Source of the DNA: CAZNVB01 sp964651495
GTDB lineage: Bacteria > Acidobacteriota > Aminicenantia > Aminicenantales > UBA8522
NCBI GenBank assembly: GCA_964651495.1
Contig: CAZYWP010000018.1
Span: forward strand, 1 to 30,811
Reading direction: 5' to 3'
Length of the DNA stretch: 30,811 nucleotides
The position numbers and the translations under genes were made by a program. This document shows, one piece after another, positions 15,825 through 23,339 of this stretch (position 1 is the stretch's first letter; each line of letters opens with the position of its first letter). The notes beneath the pieces are model-generated. The model was not told the DNA's origin. It ran no database searches and worked only from the letters and a program-made list of their open reading frames with translations.

Positions 15825-18633
15825 AGCTGATCCCGATGCGGAAGACCCGCGGCGGCTGGACATCGGTGGCATAGCGCAGGGGAAACTCCGGTCCCGTCCA
15901 TTCGTTTTCTTCCGTCGCCATGGCCCAGTTGAAAATATTATAACCGTCGAGGAAGATCCGGCCCTTCGCCCGTCCGAGCCCGATCGCTTTTTCCAGCCGC
16001 AGGTCCACGGTCATATTGAACTCGTACCGGGCCACGCCGCGGGGAAAGGATTGGATGTAAAACGGGCCTTGGTTGAGCCCGCTGACGATGATCTTGCGAG
16101 TGAACGGCTGGCCATCGTAATACTTGACCAGCCCCGCCAGCCGGAAGCCCAGTGGGGCGGCGAAGCTCACCCCCAGGCGGGCCGTGTAGGCGCGGTCAAA
16201 ACGGATGCGGCCTTTGGCGAAGAGAGAAGCATTGGGATTGTCGTAGAGAGCGCCCATAATGCCGTCGTCGTTTTCCCACTCCGTGTTGCCCGGGCTGGTC
16301 GTGCCGATCGCTTCGGTGGCGGTGGCGGAAAAAAAGAAGACCGTGTTGCGGTGAAATTTTTTGACCAAAGTCAGGTCGAGGCCCCGGTAACGGGAGACCC
16401 TGCGGCCGGAATCCGGGTTGGTGAGGAGGAAAAAGTCCTCGCCCAGAGTCTCTTTTTTTTGATTATACACGGTCAGGTAGAGGTCATCATGGTTGCCCGG
16501 GACAGTATCGTCCCCGGGATCGTAGATTTGGACCGGGAGGTAGGCGGTCAGGGGAACCCCGGTGTTGAGCGTCTCGATGAGATTCCGAGTTTCCCGATAA
16601 AACCCGGCCAGGGTGAAATAGAGGCTGCGGCCGAAGATTTTTGTCACTGAGACCGCGTATTCATCTGTATAAGGCCTCTTCAGGCCCGGGTCGATGCGGC
16701 TGAAGAACGGCCCCTCCCGGCGCCACAGGAATCCGGCTTCCCCTTCTTGGAAGCTGCCGTCATGGTTGGCGTCGGTCCAGGGATAGGCTTGTCCACCGAG
16801 CGAGGCGGGATTCCCGTAAGTTAAAAGATAAAGGGGGAGGTGAGCATAATATCGGGCTGCGGACAGCCGCAACGTCAGGGACCTATCGGGGAGAAATGGC
16901 AGGGCCAGGCTCAGGCGCGGAGATAAATGCAGCCAGCGGATCTTCCCGCCTTCCTCCGACGGCAGAAAGAATCCATAAGAGGTAAGCGTCGAAGGACCCG
17001 CTGATTTCAGGGGAACCCAGCCTCGGGTGGAGATCAGATGGAGTCCGAGCGAAAGGGAGGCGAGATTCCCGAAAGAAATCGTATCCTGGGCAAAGAGCTC
17101 GAGATCGAGAGACCGCTCACGGTCGCGCCCGGGCGAGTTAAAGCGAATGATTTCGAGCGGGTTGCCGCCGAAGAAATGAAGATGGATGTTATCCCGGATT
17201 TCTTTCTGGGCCGAGGCGGAGGCATGACGGAGGGAAAATCCGTATTCGAGGCGGTGGCCGAAAAAAAGAGAGAATAAGGCTTCAGCCCGGCCCGAAAGCG
17301 CCAGCACCCGGCGCTCATCTCGGCCGGCCATGGCCGCCGCTCCAGCCGGAATCCTCTGGAAGACTTCCAAGGCGTGAGGCTGGTCCGCGCTATCCTGAAA
17401 CCGGGACACATAGTCGCCGCGGCTGTAGCTTCCGCCCAGCTGAAAAGAATGATCCGGCCGCATCCGGCCTCGCCAGATCAGCTGCAGGATATGGAAGGTG
17501 TCCTCACGGTCCAGAGTAGCGGAGAAGGGGACCAGGCGATCGGCGCCGGAGGCGGAATTCTTGATTGCATGACCCGTCCAGAAAAGCTGAAGCGAGCCTT
17601 GTCCCAGGCGATAGGTGAGGTTCACCAGTCCGGAGGAGACCGTCCCTTTATCATCGCCGGAGAACTCGGCCAGATCCCGGTTGAGGGCGAGGCGGTCGAG
17701 CGATACCTGGATAAGCAGGCGGCCCGGCAGCAGGGGACCCGAGAACCGGGCGCGATAGTCCTGGAATGAGTTCAGCCGGTGGCTTTCGCTGAGGCCTTCG
17801 GCCTCGAGCGCCGGCGTGATGTTGCTGCCGGTCATCGCCCTGGTTGTGAAGGACGCGGCGATGGCAGCGTGGAATTCCGGAGTGCCTTCCCTGGGGATCA
17901 AGTTGATGTGCCCCCCGGGTGAAATGTATTCCACGGGGTGCCGGCCGCTGCTGTGATGGGTGAAGAAGAGGCCGTCGAGGTCGGGGTAAAAAAGCGGCAT
18001 TCCTCCGTAGAAGGGGTCTGTCACGTCCATCCCGTTGATCAGGTAGCGGCTCTGAGTCCAGGTCACACTGCCGCGCGAGCTCCAGAGCGCCGGCCGGTCG
18101 GCCCAGAGTCCGCCCACATCGATCCGGTTGGTCGTGGCCGAGAGGTCCTGGTTTTCGAGCACCGACCAAAAATTGTTGGCCGAGGGGAGGGACGCGACCT
18201 GGCGCCCGCTGATCACGGTGGAGGAAGAGACATCGGTCAGATCGGTCCAGTCGGACTCCGAGGCCGGGTTTTTGGCATCGTCCGAGCGGGCGAGGATGAC
18301 CCGGATGTGGAGGATGCGCCAGGGCTCAAAAAAAAGATCTGTCTCATCCAGTTTCCGGTATCCGGCCCGCTCGAAAAAGAGAGAGTGCTCTCCGGCGGGA
18401 ATTCCGCTGATTCCGAAATCGCCTTCCCGGCCGGTGGAGGCCGTCAAGCTGAAGAGCTGATTGTTCGAAGTCAGTCTGACCCGGACTTCGGCCAGCGGCC
18501 GGCCATCAGTCCCGACGACGCGCCCGAGCAGTGTTCCCGTTCCCGCTGCGGAGAGAATCCGAGCGGAAGTCCCAGGCAATGTCAGGATGAGCAGAAATAA
18601 AAACGGCCTTATTCTCAGGTCGCGGTGTTTCAG
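15814..18633 (-). CDS. TonB-dependent receptor with N-terminal carboxypeptidase-regulatory-like domain
   Basis: A large outer-membrane transporter. The first conventional start codon in this frame is TTG at 18579 (921 residues), but that start lacks a signal peptide. The frame stays open upstream and reads KHRDLRIRPFLFLLILTLPG, an ideal signal peptide. The only plausible start there is CTG at 18633, with AGGAG 9 bases upstream, which would give about 939 residues. A CarboxypepD_reg-like beta domain follows (GRVVGTDGRPLAEVRVRL through AGYRKLDE, about 33-113). The plug domain comes next (SGRQVASLPS, YLINGMDVTDP, HPVEYISPGGHINLI, about 130-285), then a barrel of about 650 residues ending RIGISYEF with terminal Phe. 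Oar-like by architecture. Substrate unknown. First gene of a three-gene unit. Confidence 0.9.
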   Translation of the reverse strand: MKHRDLRIRPFLFLLILTLPGTSARILSAAGTGTLLGRVVGTDGRPLAEVRVRLTSNNQLFSLTASTGREGDFGISGIPAGEHSLFFERAGYRKLDETDLFFEPWRILHIRVILARSDDAKNPASESDWTDLTDVSSSTVISGRQVASLPSANNFWSVLENQDLSATTNRIDVGGLWADRPALWSSRGSVTWTQSRYLINGMDVTDPFYGGMPLFYPDLDGLFFTHHSSGRHPVEYISPGGHINLIPREGTPEFHAAIAASFTTRAMTGSNITPALEAEGLSESHRLNSFQDYRARFSGPLLPGRLLIQVSLDRLALNRDLAEFSGDDKGTVSSGLVNLTYRLGQGSLQLFWTGHAIKNSASGADRLVPFSATLDREDTFHILQLIWRGRMRPDHSFQLGGSYSRGDYVSRFQDSADQPHALEVFQRIPAGAAAMAGRDERRVLALSGRAEALFSLFFGHRLEYGFSLRHASASAQKEIRDNIHLHFFGGNPLEIIRFNSPGRDRERSLDLELFAQDTISFGNLASLSLGLHLISTRGWVPLKSAGPSTLTSYGFFLPSEEGGKIRWLHLSPRLSLALPFLPDRSLTLRLSAARYYAHLPLYLLTYGNPASLGGQAYPWTDANHDGSFQEGEAGFLWRREGPFFSRIDPGLKRPYTDEYAVSVTKIFGRSLYFTLAGFYRETRNLIETLNTGVPLTAYLPVQIYDPGDDTVPGNHDDLYLTVYNQKKETLGEDFFLLTNPDSGRRVSRYRGLDLTLVKKFHRNTVFFFSATATEAIGTTSPGNTEWENDDGIMGALYDNPNASLFAKGRIRFDRAYTARLGVSFAAPLGFRLAGLVKYYDGQPFTRKIIVSGLNQGPFYIQSFPRGVARYEFNMTVDLRLEKAIGLGRAKGRIFLDGYNIFNWAMATEENEWTGPEFPLRYATDVQPPRVFRIGISYEF

Positions 18634-18665
18634 CTCGATGGACTCCTGGCGATTACGTCTCCCTA

Positions 18666-18694
18666 TATTTCTTTATTTTGTTCCAGCCTGTCAA
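18666..18694 (-). promoter_or_regulatory. Possible promoter of the TonB receptor operon
   Basis: On the minus strand a perfect TTGACA (18694-18689) is followed after 17 bp by GAAATA, in an AT-rich run that also contains TATAG. The -35 is strong and the -10 poor. It lies about 35 bp upstream of the proposed CTG start and back-to-back with the lpd promoter. Confidence 0.4.
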
Positions 18695-18719
18695 GACCCG
18701 GCTGCTCGGTTCGAGTTTT

Positions 18720-18748
18720 TTGAAATGCGCGATAAAAGAACCTATAAT
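18720..18748 (+). promoter_or_regulatory. Predicted promoter of lpd
   Basis: TTGAAA (18720-18725) and a perfect TATAAT (18743-18748) are 17 bp apart, about 78 bp upstream of the lpd start, leaving a short untranslated leader. Confidence 0.7.
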
Positions 18749-18825
18749 GGGCCTGCCCTGATAATATAACGGACTGAAAACGGTTCTCCTTGAAGAGCCG
18801 ATTGCTGAATCGCGGAGGAGGAGAG

Positions 18826-20223
18826 ATGGCGGAGAAGCGTGACCTGGTCATTATCGGCGGAGGGCCCGGCGGCTATGTTGCCGCCCTGCGGGCGGCTCAA
18901 CTCAAGATGAAGGCCACCCTGATCGAAGAGGACCGCATCGGGGGGACGTGCATGAACTACGGCTGCATCCCGACAAAATCCCTTCTCCACCAGACGAATC
19001 TTTATGCTAGCTTGAAGCGCAACCAGAAAATCGAAGGGCTGTCTGACTCCGCCCGGCTCCACTGGCCGAGTGCCCAGGCCGAGAAGAGGGAAGTTGTGGA
19101 GAGGTTGGTGCGGGGGACCGAGTTCCTTCTCCAGCGGAACGGTGTGGAGATCCTGAGGGGAAAAGGACTGCTCAGGGGAGAGAAAAAGGTCCTCTTTAAG
19201 GGGGAGCAAGAAAAAGAATACGAAGCGGAAAGAATCATCCTGGCCATGGGCAGCCGTTCTGCCGACCTCCCCTTTTTAAAAGCGAACGGGAAAGAGGTCA
19301 TTACGCACGTCGAGGCCCTGGACTTGGAGGAAGCGCCCAGGTCGATGGTCGTCGTCGGGGCGGGCGCGATCGGACTCGAGATCGGGACGATTTATGCGCG
19401 GCTGGGAACAGATGTGACGGTGCTCGAGATTATGCCGACGATACTCCCTGGAATGGACAGGCAATCCGCCCTGCGTCTGGAGAGGCTGCTCAGGAAACAA
19501 GGCCTCAAGATTTTTACCGAAATGCACATCGATAGCTGTCGAGTCGAGGGAGGGCAGGTCCGGATCAGCGGTTCCTGTCGGAAAACCCGGACGGATCTCG
19601 ACTTGGCGGCGGAAAAAGTCCTCCTGGCGGCCGGCCGCAGGCCGAACTCGGAAATCCTGCAGGACGGGTTCAGCAGCCTCCTTGACTCCAAGGGCTTCGT
19701 CCGGGTCAACAGCCGGATGGAGACCAATGCGCCGGGAATTTACGCTATCGGCGACCTCATCGGCGGCAAACTCCTGGCCCATAAGGCCCAGCACGAGGGA
19801 GTGGTCGCGGCCGAGAACGCCGCCGGCGCGGCCGCTGAGATGGATTACAGGGCCCTGCCGATGGCCGTTTTTACTGAGCCGGAATTCGCCTCCGTCGGAC
19901 TGACCGAGGAAGAAGCCAGGGCGCGGGGAATCCAGATCAAGACCGGCCTTTTCCTCCTCCAGGCCAACGGCAGGGCCGTGACCCTGGACAGCGCGGAGGG
20001 CGCCGCCAAAATCCTCGCCTCTTCCGATGATCGCGTGATCGGCGCTCACATCATCGCGCCGTTCGCCAGCGAGATGATTCCGGAACTGACCCTGGCTGTC
20101 CAAAAGGGGCTGACCCTCAAAGATATCTCTTCGGCCATCCATATCCACCCCACCGTCTCGGAAGCGATGGCGGAGGCCTCTTTGAAGGCGCAGGGGATGG
20201 CACTCCACGCCCTCAATCAATAG
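18826..20223 (+). CDS. lpdA: Dihydrolipoyl dehydrogenase
   Basis: The FAD-dependent E3 component that reoxidises dihydrolipoamide with NAD+ in 2-oxoacid dehydrogenases or the glycine cleavage system. 465 residues from the ATG at 18826, chosen because GGAGGAGGAGAG lies just before it; a frame-extending ATG 12 codons upstream has no such site. FAD motif GGGPGG (11-16); redox disulfide C42/C47 in GGTCMNYGCIPTKS; NAD motif VVGAGAIGLEIG; second FAD motif IYAIGDLIGG; catalytic His441 and Glu446 in HIHPTVSEA at the C-terminus. All catalytic residues are present. It stands alone: no E1, E2 or gcv gene is in the window, so the complex it serves is not known. Its stop abuts the stop of the convergent sulfatase-like gene. 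Confidence 0.95.
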   Translation: MAEKRDLVIIGGGPGGYVAALRAAQLKMKATLIEEDRIGGTCMNYGCIPTKSLLHQTNLYASLKRNQKIEGLSDSARLHWPSAQAEKREVVERLVRGTEFLLQRNGVEILRGKGLLRGEKKVLFKGEQEKEYEAERIILAMGSRSADLPFLKANGKEVITHVEALDLEEAPRSMVVVGAGAIGLEIGTIYARLGTDVTVLEIMPTILPGMDRQSALRLERLLRKQGLKIFTEMHIDSCRVEGGQVRISGSCRKTRTDLDLAAEKVLLAAGRRPNSEILQDGFSSLLDSKGFVRVNSRMETNAPGIYAIGDLIGGKLLAHKAQHEGVVAAENAAGAAAEMDYRALPMAVFTEPEFASVGLTEEEARARGIQIKTGLFLLQANGRAVTLDSAEGAAKILASSDDRVIGAHIIAPFASEMIPELTLAVQKGLTLKDISSAIHIHPTVSEAMAEASLKAQGMALHALNQ

Positions 20224-21861
20224 TTATCTTATATAGCCCAGCGCTCTCAGCATCTCTTTGGTCTTGTCATCCACCTGGACCTGCGCCTTAGCGCTGAGCA
20301 CCTCTCTGGCCAGGGCTTCGATCTCCAGCTTGAGCGGCAGGATCGCGGACGGAAATTCCCGTGTTGCTTCATACAGGTCCGCCTTTTCCAGCGGGTCATG
20401 GGAAAGGTTAAAGATCTCGTATTTTTTGTCTTCGGGCGTGAAAATGAGATGCCAGGGGGGAGAGAGAAGGCCGAACCGGTCCCGCGTGGACTCGGGCCTG
20501 TAGGTCTCCTGGAAGATGGCCCCACTTTCCTTCAGCGGGGAGCGCAGAAGGTCTCTGCCGAGAAAATGGGGAAGAGGCTTAAACCCCATGATTCGGCTGA
20601 TCGTGGGGGCAATATCGAGCAGCGAGACGAATTCGTCCCGTGCTCCCGCTTTCAACCTGGACGGGAACCGGATGATCAGGGGGACCTTCATGTAGACGTC
20701 ATAAAGAAAATGAATGTGACCGACATGGGGGTCGCCGAAATCATTGTGGTATTCGCCCAGGCCTTCCCCGTGGTCCCCGACGATCAGGACAGCGGTCTTG
20801 TCCTCCAATTGAAGCTCCTGCAGCTTGCCCCAGAGCCGGCCGATCTCGGAGTCCATATACTCGACTTCTCTCTTGTAGCATGCCCGGGCTGCGGAAACCG
20901 AAAGCAGGGGCTTGCCCCGGAAAGCGAACCGGACCGGCATCGGTCCGCCCGGATTGTCCAGGATGATCTCGCTGTTTCCGGTAAAAAAATAGACGTTGTC
21001 GGGCCGGCGGATGAACCAGCCGCGCTGATAATCGACCGCCGGTGCCGGAGAGCCCGGAGGCGGGGAGAATTCCGTCAGGTCGAGCCGGCCCAGGAAATGA
21101 TCGGGATCGGGGTCGAACTCGTTCCGAAGCTCGAGGTGCAGCCGGTTTTTCCCCGGCCGCAGGTGAAGAGTGACTTCGTTGAGGAGATACTTCTGCAGGC
21201 TCGTTTCATAGACCAACCCGTCGTTTAAATAAAGCTTGAAATCCAGGGACGCGGAGGGCGGGGCGTAGGGGTCATGGGGATCCGAATAGTGAACCCAGAG
21301 AAAGAATGGCCGATCCCTATTTTTTTCCAGCCAGGGGAGAACGTTCTCGTTGACTTCTCCCGCAGAGAGATACCAGCGGTCCGGAGGGAAGCTGTCCTGA
21401 TATGCATCAAACCCCTGGTCGAGACCGTAGTGCGATTCGAGGACGCCCAAGGAGACGAAGGCCGCGGTGGCGAAGCCCTCCTTGCGGAAGAGGTTGACGA
21501 AGGAGGGGCGGGACCGCCTAAGCCCGATCTTCTCGCCGTTGTTGTAGTTCTTGACCTCGTAGGGCGGTTCGGAGAAAAAGATGGCGGCGTGGGCCGGGAG
21601 GGTAATCGGGATCAGGGTGTAGGCGTTGCGAAAGAGGATGCCTTCGCCGGCGAGTGCGTCGATATTTGGCGTCGAGGCCTTGGCCGGGTCGTAGGCGCTG
21701 ATGTAATCGGCGCGCTGGGTGTCGAGGGTGATGAGGATGAACTTTTCCGGCCGCGCCTGGCGCTGGCAGCCGAGCCAGGACAGGAGGGCGAGGGTTACGG
21801 CGGCGTACCTGAAAGCAGGCCTGGAGAACCGGCCGCTCGTTTCGGCAGTCGCTTTTTTCAC
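20224..21861 (-). CDS. Sulfatase-like lipoprotein (alkaline phosphatase superfamily) lacking the sulfatase Cys
   Basis: A 545-residue putative lipoprotein with a GTG start and GGAGGG 10 bases upstream. The lipobox is LSWLGC (Cys32). Metal Asp47 is in LITLDTQRADY, and STPNIDALAGEG follows. The nucleophile position is PITLPAHAA, so Thr87 stands where arylsulfatases have Cys or Ser in CxPxR. The second metal site is IVGDHGEGLGEY. A Thr nucleophile is seen in phosphoglycerol/phosphoethanolamine-transferase-type relatives, so sulfate-ester hydrolysis is not assured. About 130 residues after HYSDPHDPY (LDFKLYLNDGL through GGPMPVRFAF) form a beta-rich insert splitting the catalytic domain. Predicted to sit at the periplasmic face of a membrane. 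Its own strong promoter lies upstream, divergent to the nuo operon. Confidence 0.87.
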   Translation of the reverse strand: MKKATAETSGRFSRPAFRYAAVTLALLSWLGCQRQARPEKFILITLDTQRADYISAYDPAKASTPNIDALAGEGILFRNAYTLIPITLPAHAAIFFSEPPYEVKNYNNGEKIGLRRSRPSFVNLFRKEGFATAAFVSLGVLESHYGLDQGFDAYQDSFPPDRWYLSAGEVNENVLPWLEKNRDRPFFLWVHYSDPHDPYAPPSASLDFKLYLNDGLVYETSLQKYLLNEVTLHLRPGKNRLHLELRNEFDPDPDHFLGRLDLTEFSPPPGSPAPAVDYQRGWFIRRPDNVYFFTGNSEIILDNPGGPMPVRFAFRGKPLLSVSAARACYKREVEYMDSEIGRLWGKLQELQLEDKTAVLIVGDHGEGLGEYHNDFGDPHVGHIHFLYDVYMKVPLIIRFPSRLKAGARDEFVSLLDIAPTISRIMGFKPLPHFLGRDLLRSPLKESGAIFQETYRPESTRDRFGLLSPPWHLIFTPEDKKYEIFNLSHDPLEKADLYEATREFPSAILPLKLEIEALAREVLSAKAQVQVDDKTKEMLRALGYIR

Positions 21862-21918
21862 TTGTTTTCGTCCCTCCGCAGTCGTCCCTCTCCCTGCGGC
21901 GGCGCCGTTTGATGGGGT

Positions 21919-21947
21919 ATTATGTGGGATTCCTGTTTTTTTGTCAA
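21919..21947 (-). promoter_or_regulatory. Predicted promoter of the sulfatase-like gene
   Basis: On the minus strand a perfect TTGACA (21947-21942) and CATAAT (21924-21919) are separated by exactly 17 bp, about 58 bp upstream of the GTG start. Confidence 0.7.
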
Positions 21948-21948
21948 A

Positions 21949-21968
21949 AAGTTTGCAGAAGTTTGCAA
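21949..21968. repeat. Tandem 10-bp direct repeat between divergent promoters
   Basis: AAGTTTGCAG is followed directly by AAGTTTGCAA. The pair lies between the sulfatase -35 box and the presumed nuo -10 region. One-helical-turn spacing fits a regulator operator, but no regulator gene is nearby. Confidence 0.5.
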
Positions 21969-21989
21969 ATTCCCCGTTTCTTTTATAAA
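21962..21989 (+). promoter_or_regulatory. Possible promoter of the nuo operon
   Basis: TATAAA (21984-21989) preceded by TTTGCA or TTGCAA at 15-16 bp spacing; the -35 overlaps the tandem repeat. It lies 28 bp before the nuoA GTG. The -10 is good and the -35 weak, which would suit an activated promoter. Confidence 0.45.
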
Positions 21990-22017
21990 ATGAGCCCCCT
22001 TCAGAGGAAGACGTGCC

Positions 22018-22362
22018 GTGATCGAAATTTTTTTGGTCTTTCTTATCTTCGGTTTGCTCGGACTCCTCCTGATTTTCCTGAACAAGTTCCTCGGACCCTC
22101 CCGCTCCAACCCGGCTAAAGAAAGCCCCTTTGAATGCGGCAGCCCGTACCTCCAGAAAGGCCTTAACCCCTTTCCGATCAAGTTCTATCTGGTCGCCTTC
22201 ATTTTTCTCCTCTTCGACATCGAGGTTGTCTTCTTCTTTCCCTGGGCCTTGATTTTCAAGGAGATGAAGGTAACGGCCCTGGCCATCATGTTCGCCTACC
22301 TGGCCGTCTTGGTCCCCGGGTTCATCTACGCTTGGAAAAAAGGCGCCTTCGAGTGGGATTAG
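22018..22362 (+). CDS. nuoA: NADH-quinone oxidoreductase subunit A
   Basis: The small membrane subunit of complex I beside the quinone chamber. 114 residues, three hydrophobic helices (IFLVFLIFGLLGLLLIFLN; FYLVAFIFLLFDIEVVFFFPW; LAIMFAYLAVLVPGFIYAW). The loop SPFECGSPYLQKG carries the conserved ECG, and FDIEVVF..PWA is the family signature. GTG start with AGAGGAAG about 7 bases upstream. First gene of the nuo operon; nuoB follows after 14 bp. Confidence 0.96.
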   Translation: MIEIFLVFLIFGLLGLLLIFLNKFLGPSRSNPAKESPFECGSPYLQKGLNPFPIKFYLVAFIFLLFDIEVVFFFPWALIFKEMKVTALAIMFAYLAVLVPGFIYAWKKGAFEWD

Positions 22363-22376
22363 GAGAGAGAAAGGCA

Positions 22377-22880
22377 GTGGTGCCGGAGAAAAAGAAGCGC
22401 CCCCCGGCCGGGCAGTTCATCACCACCCAGTTCAATTCGCTGCTCGGCTGGGCCCGCAAGTATTCCCTCTTCCACTATCCGTTTGTCACGGCCTGCTGCG
22501 GGATGGAGTACATGTCGGCGGCCTGCGCCCACTTTGACATCGACCGCTTCGGCGCCGGCTGGACGCGGTTTTCGCCGCGGCAGTCGGACATGCTGCTTGT
22601 TGTCGGGACCATCACGCACAAAGAGGCTCCGGTCCTCAAGACGGTCTACGACCAGATGACCGAGCCCAAATGGGTTGTCGCCTTCGGCACCTGCGCGGTG
22701 AGCGGCGGGATTTACGATAATTACGCCGTCGTCCAGGGCATCGATCAGATTATCCCCGTGGATATCTATATCCCGGGCTGCCCGCCGCGGCCCGAGACTG
22801 TGCTCGACGGCCTGCTGAAACTGCAGGAGAAAATCCAGCACCAGGAACAGGAATGGCGATGGAAGAGAAAAAAACAGTAG
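22377..22880 (+). CDS. nuoB: NADH-quinone oxidoreductase subunit B
   Basis: Carries the terminal [4Fe-4S] cluster N2 next to the quinone site. 167 residues from the GTG at 22377 (a second GTG follows at once). AGGAGAGAG lies upstream; an ATG at 22332 inside nuoA would add 15 non-family residues and is rejected. N2 ligands are C40 and C41 in TACCGMEY, C106 in FGTCAVSGG and C135 in PGCPPRPE. All four are present. The C-terminal 28 bases overlap nuoC. Confidence 0.97.
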   Translation: MVPEKKKRPPAGQFITTQFNSLLGWARKYSLFHYPFVTACCGMEYMSAACAHFDIDRFGAGWTRFSPRQSDMLLVVGTITHKEAPVLKTVYDQMTEPKWVVAFGTCAVSGGIYDNYAVVQGIDQIIPVDIYIPGCPPRPETVLDGLLKLQEKIQHQEQEWRWKRKKQ

Positions 22881-23338
22881 ACCTGTTGCTGCAGAATTTC
22901 TCCGGGGGAGTGCTGGAGGTCCTGACCTCGCTTGGTGATGATGTCGTCATCATCTCCAGTGAGGCGCTTCTTCCGCTGGCCGTCTTCCTGAAGAGCCCGC
23001 CCCACGAGTTCACCATGCTTTTGGACCTGACCTGCGTCGACTATCAGGGCGAGAATCCGCGCTTCGAGATGGTCTATCACCTCTTTTCGCTCGCTCAAAA
23101 CAAACGTCTGAGGATCAAGACAAGGCTGGCGGAGAAGGACCTCCGCATCGCCTCGCTCGTGTCGCTCTGGAAAAACGCCGACTGGCTGGAGCGGGAGGTG
23201 TATGACCTGTTCGGGGTCCAATTCGAAGGACATCCCGACCTGCGCCGGATTTTTATGTGGGACGGGTTCGACGGCCACCCGCTGCGTAAAGATTATCCTC
23301 TGCGCCGGCGCCAGCCGCTCATCCGTTTAAGGGAGTAA
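22853..23338 (+). CDS. nuoC: NADH-quinone oxidoreductase subunit C (30 kDa)
   Basis: A peripheral-arm subunit connecting the hydrogenase-like core. 161 residues. The signature region is WLEREVYDLFGVQFEGHPDLRRI, then MWDGFDGHPLRKDYPL, which is where 30-kDa subunits are most conserved. The ATG at 22853 lies inside the end of nuoB, with AGGA upstream; a second ATG two codons later is an alternative. Encoded separately from nuoD, unlike the fused enterobacterial nuoCD. Confidence 0.95.
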   Translation: MAMEEKKTVDLLLQNFSGGVLEVLTSLGDDVVIISSEALLPLAVFLKSPPHEFTMLLDLTCVDYQGENPRFEMVYHLFSLAQNKRLRIKTRLAEKDLRIASLVSLWKNADWLEREVYDLFGVQFEGHPDLRRIFMWDGFDGHPLRKDYPLRRRQPLIRLRE

Positions 23339-23339
23339 A

